The translations under genes and the position numbers were made by a program. Of a stretch of DNA of 64,000 nt, positions 62,537 to 64,000 are shown one piece after another. The DNA lies in NCBI GenBank assembly GCA_022316685.1, contig JAKJHU010000033.1:2408321-2472320 (forward strand), read 5' to 3'. Within the stretch, counting starts at the first letter, position 1. Every line of letters begins with the position of its first letter. This DNA is from Progne subis subis (taxonomy: Eukaryota; Chordata; Aves; Passeriformes; Hirundinidae). The notes beneath the pieces were generated by a model, which made no database searches, was not told the origin of the DNA, and saw only the letters and a list, made by a program, of their open reading frames with translations.

Positions 62537-63689
62537 CTGGGTGGATAAATAGTAGTACACAGACTTGGCCAGATAGACCAAGTGCTGTGAGTGATCTCTT
62601 TACCAGATTAGAAATGATGTTCTGGATCTCTCACTTCTACTTGGAGTAACTTGTGACTGGAACCCTTTGGTTTGTCTTTTGTTTTCGCTCTTTAATAAAA
62701 CTTTTGTGCTTGTTTTAAATCCTTGCTGTTGCAATAAAATCTTGCCTCGATAAGGACCTTATCTTGATGAAGCAGGAGCTCCTGTCAGAGCAGCATACTT
62801 TATTTCGAGGGCTTATTTTTCATCTTTGTGATGCTGAGTAGGGCAACAGTAATACCTTGAAAGTCAGTGCTGGTGCACTGATGAAATGTCAGTAAGATGA
62901 GAATTAGAACCACGTGCCTTCCCCTTCTCTGGCAGGATGGAATTTGAAAGCCTCTTCCTTCTAACTGCAAGACTGTGCTTCTACCTGTGTTTCATAACAG
63001 ACAGCAACCAGGAAAGCATTAACACAGTGATAAATTACCAGGTGTCAGAAGGCATCAGGCTGCCTGGTGAAGCAGAGGTGCCTCTTGGAGGGGTTGAGCA
63101 ATCCAGGAATGCAGTCCTCTAGGAATAGCTTTGGGTGATGATGGAGGCTTCACTTGCAAACTTCCACCAAGCAGTGTCCAAATGGCACATCAAACAAAAA
63201 TGAGGCTTCTTTACTGCCTTGGTAGAGACCATCCTGGCTTGTGGTGTGGGCATGTTCTCTTGTTGCTTTGCCTATTGCCTGAGCTCTGAATCAGTTTCCC
63301 AAATTTCATTGTTGGCTGTGACCTCTTCAGCCCTGCTGTGCTGGTCCTTCCCTGGTCCTGGTTTGGGTTCCTCTCTGGCTCAGGTCCTGCTGGCCTGTCT
63401 GACTGGGGCAGGAGTGCTTTATAGTGCTTGATGACAGCCGAGAGAAATAATCTGGGGTTTTGGCTCAGGAGTTAAGGCTCCTTAGCGCTTGAGGATGAAT
63501 GACTTAAAGCACAAACAGGTAGTGCAGTAAAGGTGGTGTATTTATTAGAGAAAGTCCCCATTAACTCTTCTCCTTGACAGGTTAAATATCTCTCGCTGTT
63601 CTTGTCCACTGTCATATAAGGTCTGACCCAAAGCCAGTGAATTCTTTGCATTTCTATTGACTTTAATAGGGTTTGGACATGTGCCCAGG

Positions 63690-63790
63690 ATCATAAGATC
63701 AGATGTGCTGGACAAGACCAGAAGTCCATCTATTCCCAATGTCACACTGCTCAGTAGCACAGCTGTATCTGGCTGTGAATTGTGTTTGGC
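63690..63790 (+). mobile_element. Possible ancient CR1-like LINE fragment
   Basis: GACAAGACCAGAAGTCCATC followed by TATTCCCAATGTCAC resembles the old amniote CR1-like segment with GGTCAGACCAAAGGTCCATC and TAGCCCAGTATCCTG. Heavily diverged. Confidence 0.35.
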
Positions 63791-64000
63791 ATCTCTCTGG
63801 AATCAAGAATGTGTAGTACAGAGATCTCTGTAAATAACTGACTGCTTGCCTTGGTGTTTTCAAGAGTGTGTGGGCTGGCTGACAGAATGGAAATAATTTG
63901 GGTTTAATCCCTCACCCCCATCACCACCCTGACAGGTCTCCCCAGGTCTTGCCTTGGACCGAGCACAGACTTGCATTCTGATTTAAAAAAGACAAACAAC

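Larger units (their letters stand above)
47675..64000 (+). other. Intron 1 of the SORCS gene (5' part, runs off the window)
   Basis: No further VPS10-domain coding sequence is visible on the + strand after the exon 1 donor, which fits the very long first introns of SORCS1/SORCS3. The interval holds the 3' shoulder of the CpG island, MIR-like and CR1 remnants, homopolymers, a second GC-rich island with a locally duplicated block, and a TA microsatellite, each listed separately. Long stretches such as 48.9-49.7, 52.4-53.7, 56.3-60.5 and 60.6-62.4 kb show nothing I can name. Confidence 0.75.

Overview
The window reads as vertebrate, almost certainly avian, nuclear DNA. It is mostly non-coding and AT-leaning, and no dense prokaryote-like coding is present. 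It carries several 5'-truncated CR1 LINE fragments, some with the avian-type 3' end (…ATTCTATG…), plus old MIR-like SINE remnants, long A/T homopolymers and one TA microsatellite. There are two GC/CpG-rich islands. No tRNA, rRNA, CRISPR array or intact mobile element was seen.

One gene is well supported. A large CpG island (about 45.0-48.06 kb) contains a single first coding exon on the + strand, 47057-47665 (203 codons, phase-0 end, GTGAGT donor). It encodes a signal peptide, a low-complexity basic/proline-rich propeptide with a furin-like RTRR site, and the start of a VPS10 domain ending AHNQAMVHWSGHNSS. This is the N-terminus of a SorCS-type sorting receptor. The GAEIT segment after the signal core fits SORCS3 better than SORCS1. 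The remaining exons lie beyond 64 kb, so 47666-64000 is the start of a long first intron.

Layout. 1-85: 3' tip of a CR1. 86-44.9 kb: gene-poor upstream DNA with CR1 fragments near 16.6, 26.5 and 35.2 kb and several dense AT/homeodomain-motif blocks that look like candidate conserved non-coding elements. 45.0-48.06 kb: promoter CpG island, an unusual homopolymer/purine-rich 5' leader, then exon 1. 48.06-64 kb: intron 1, with MIR-like SINE remnants, CR1 pieces, a second intronic GC-rich island (about 55.0-56.0 kb), and a 170-bp segment in that island that is a near-identical direct copy of sequence about 1 kb upstream, bounded by GC-rich hairpin sequence.

I found no evidence for a novel multi-gene system. 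The most unusual structures are the duplicated segment with its inverted-repeat boundary and the extreme homopolymer architecture of the SORCS 5' leader.
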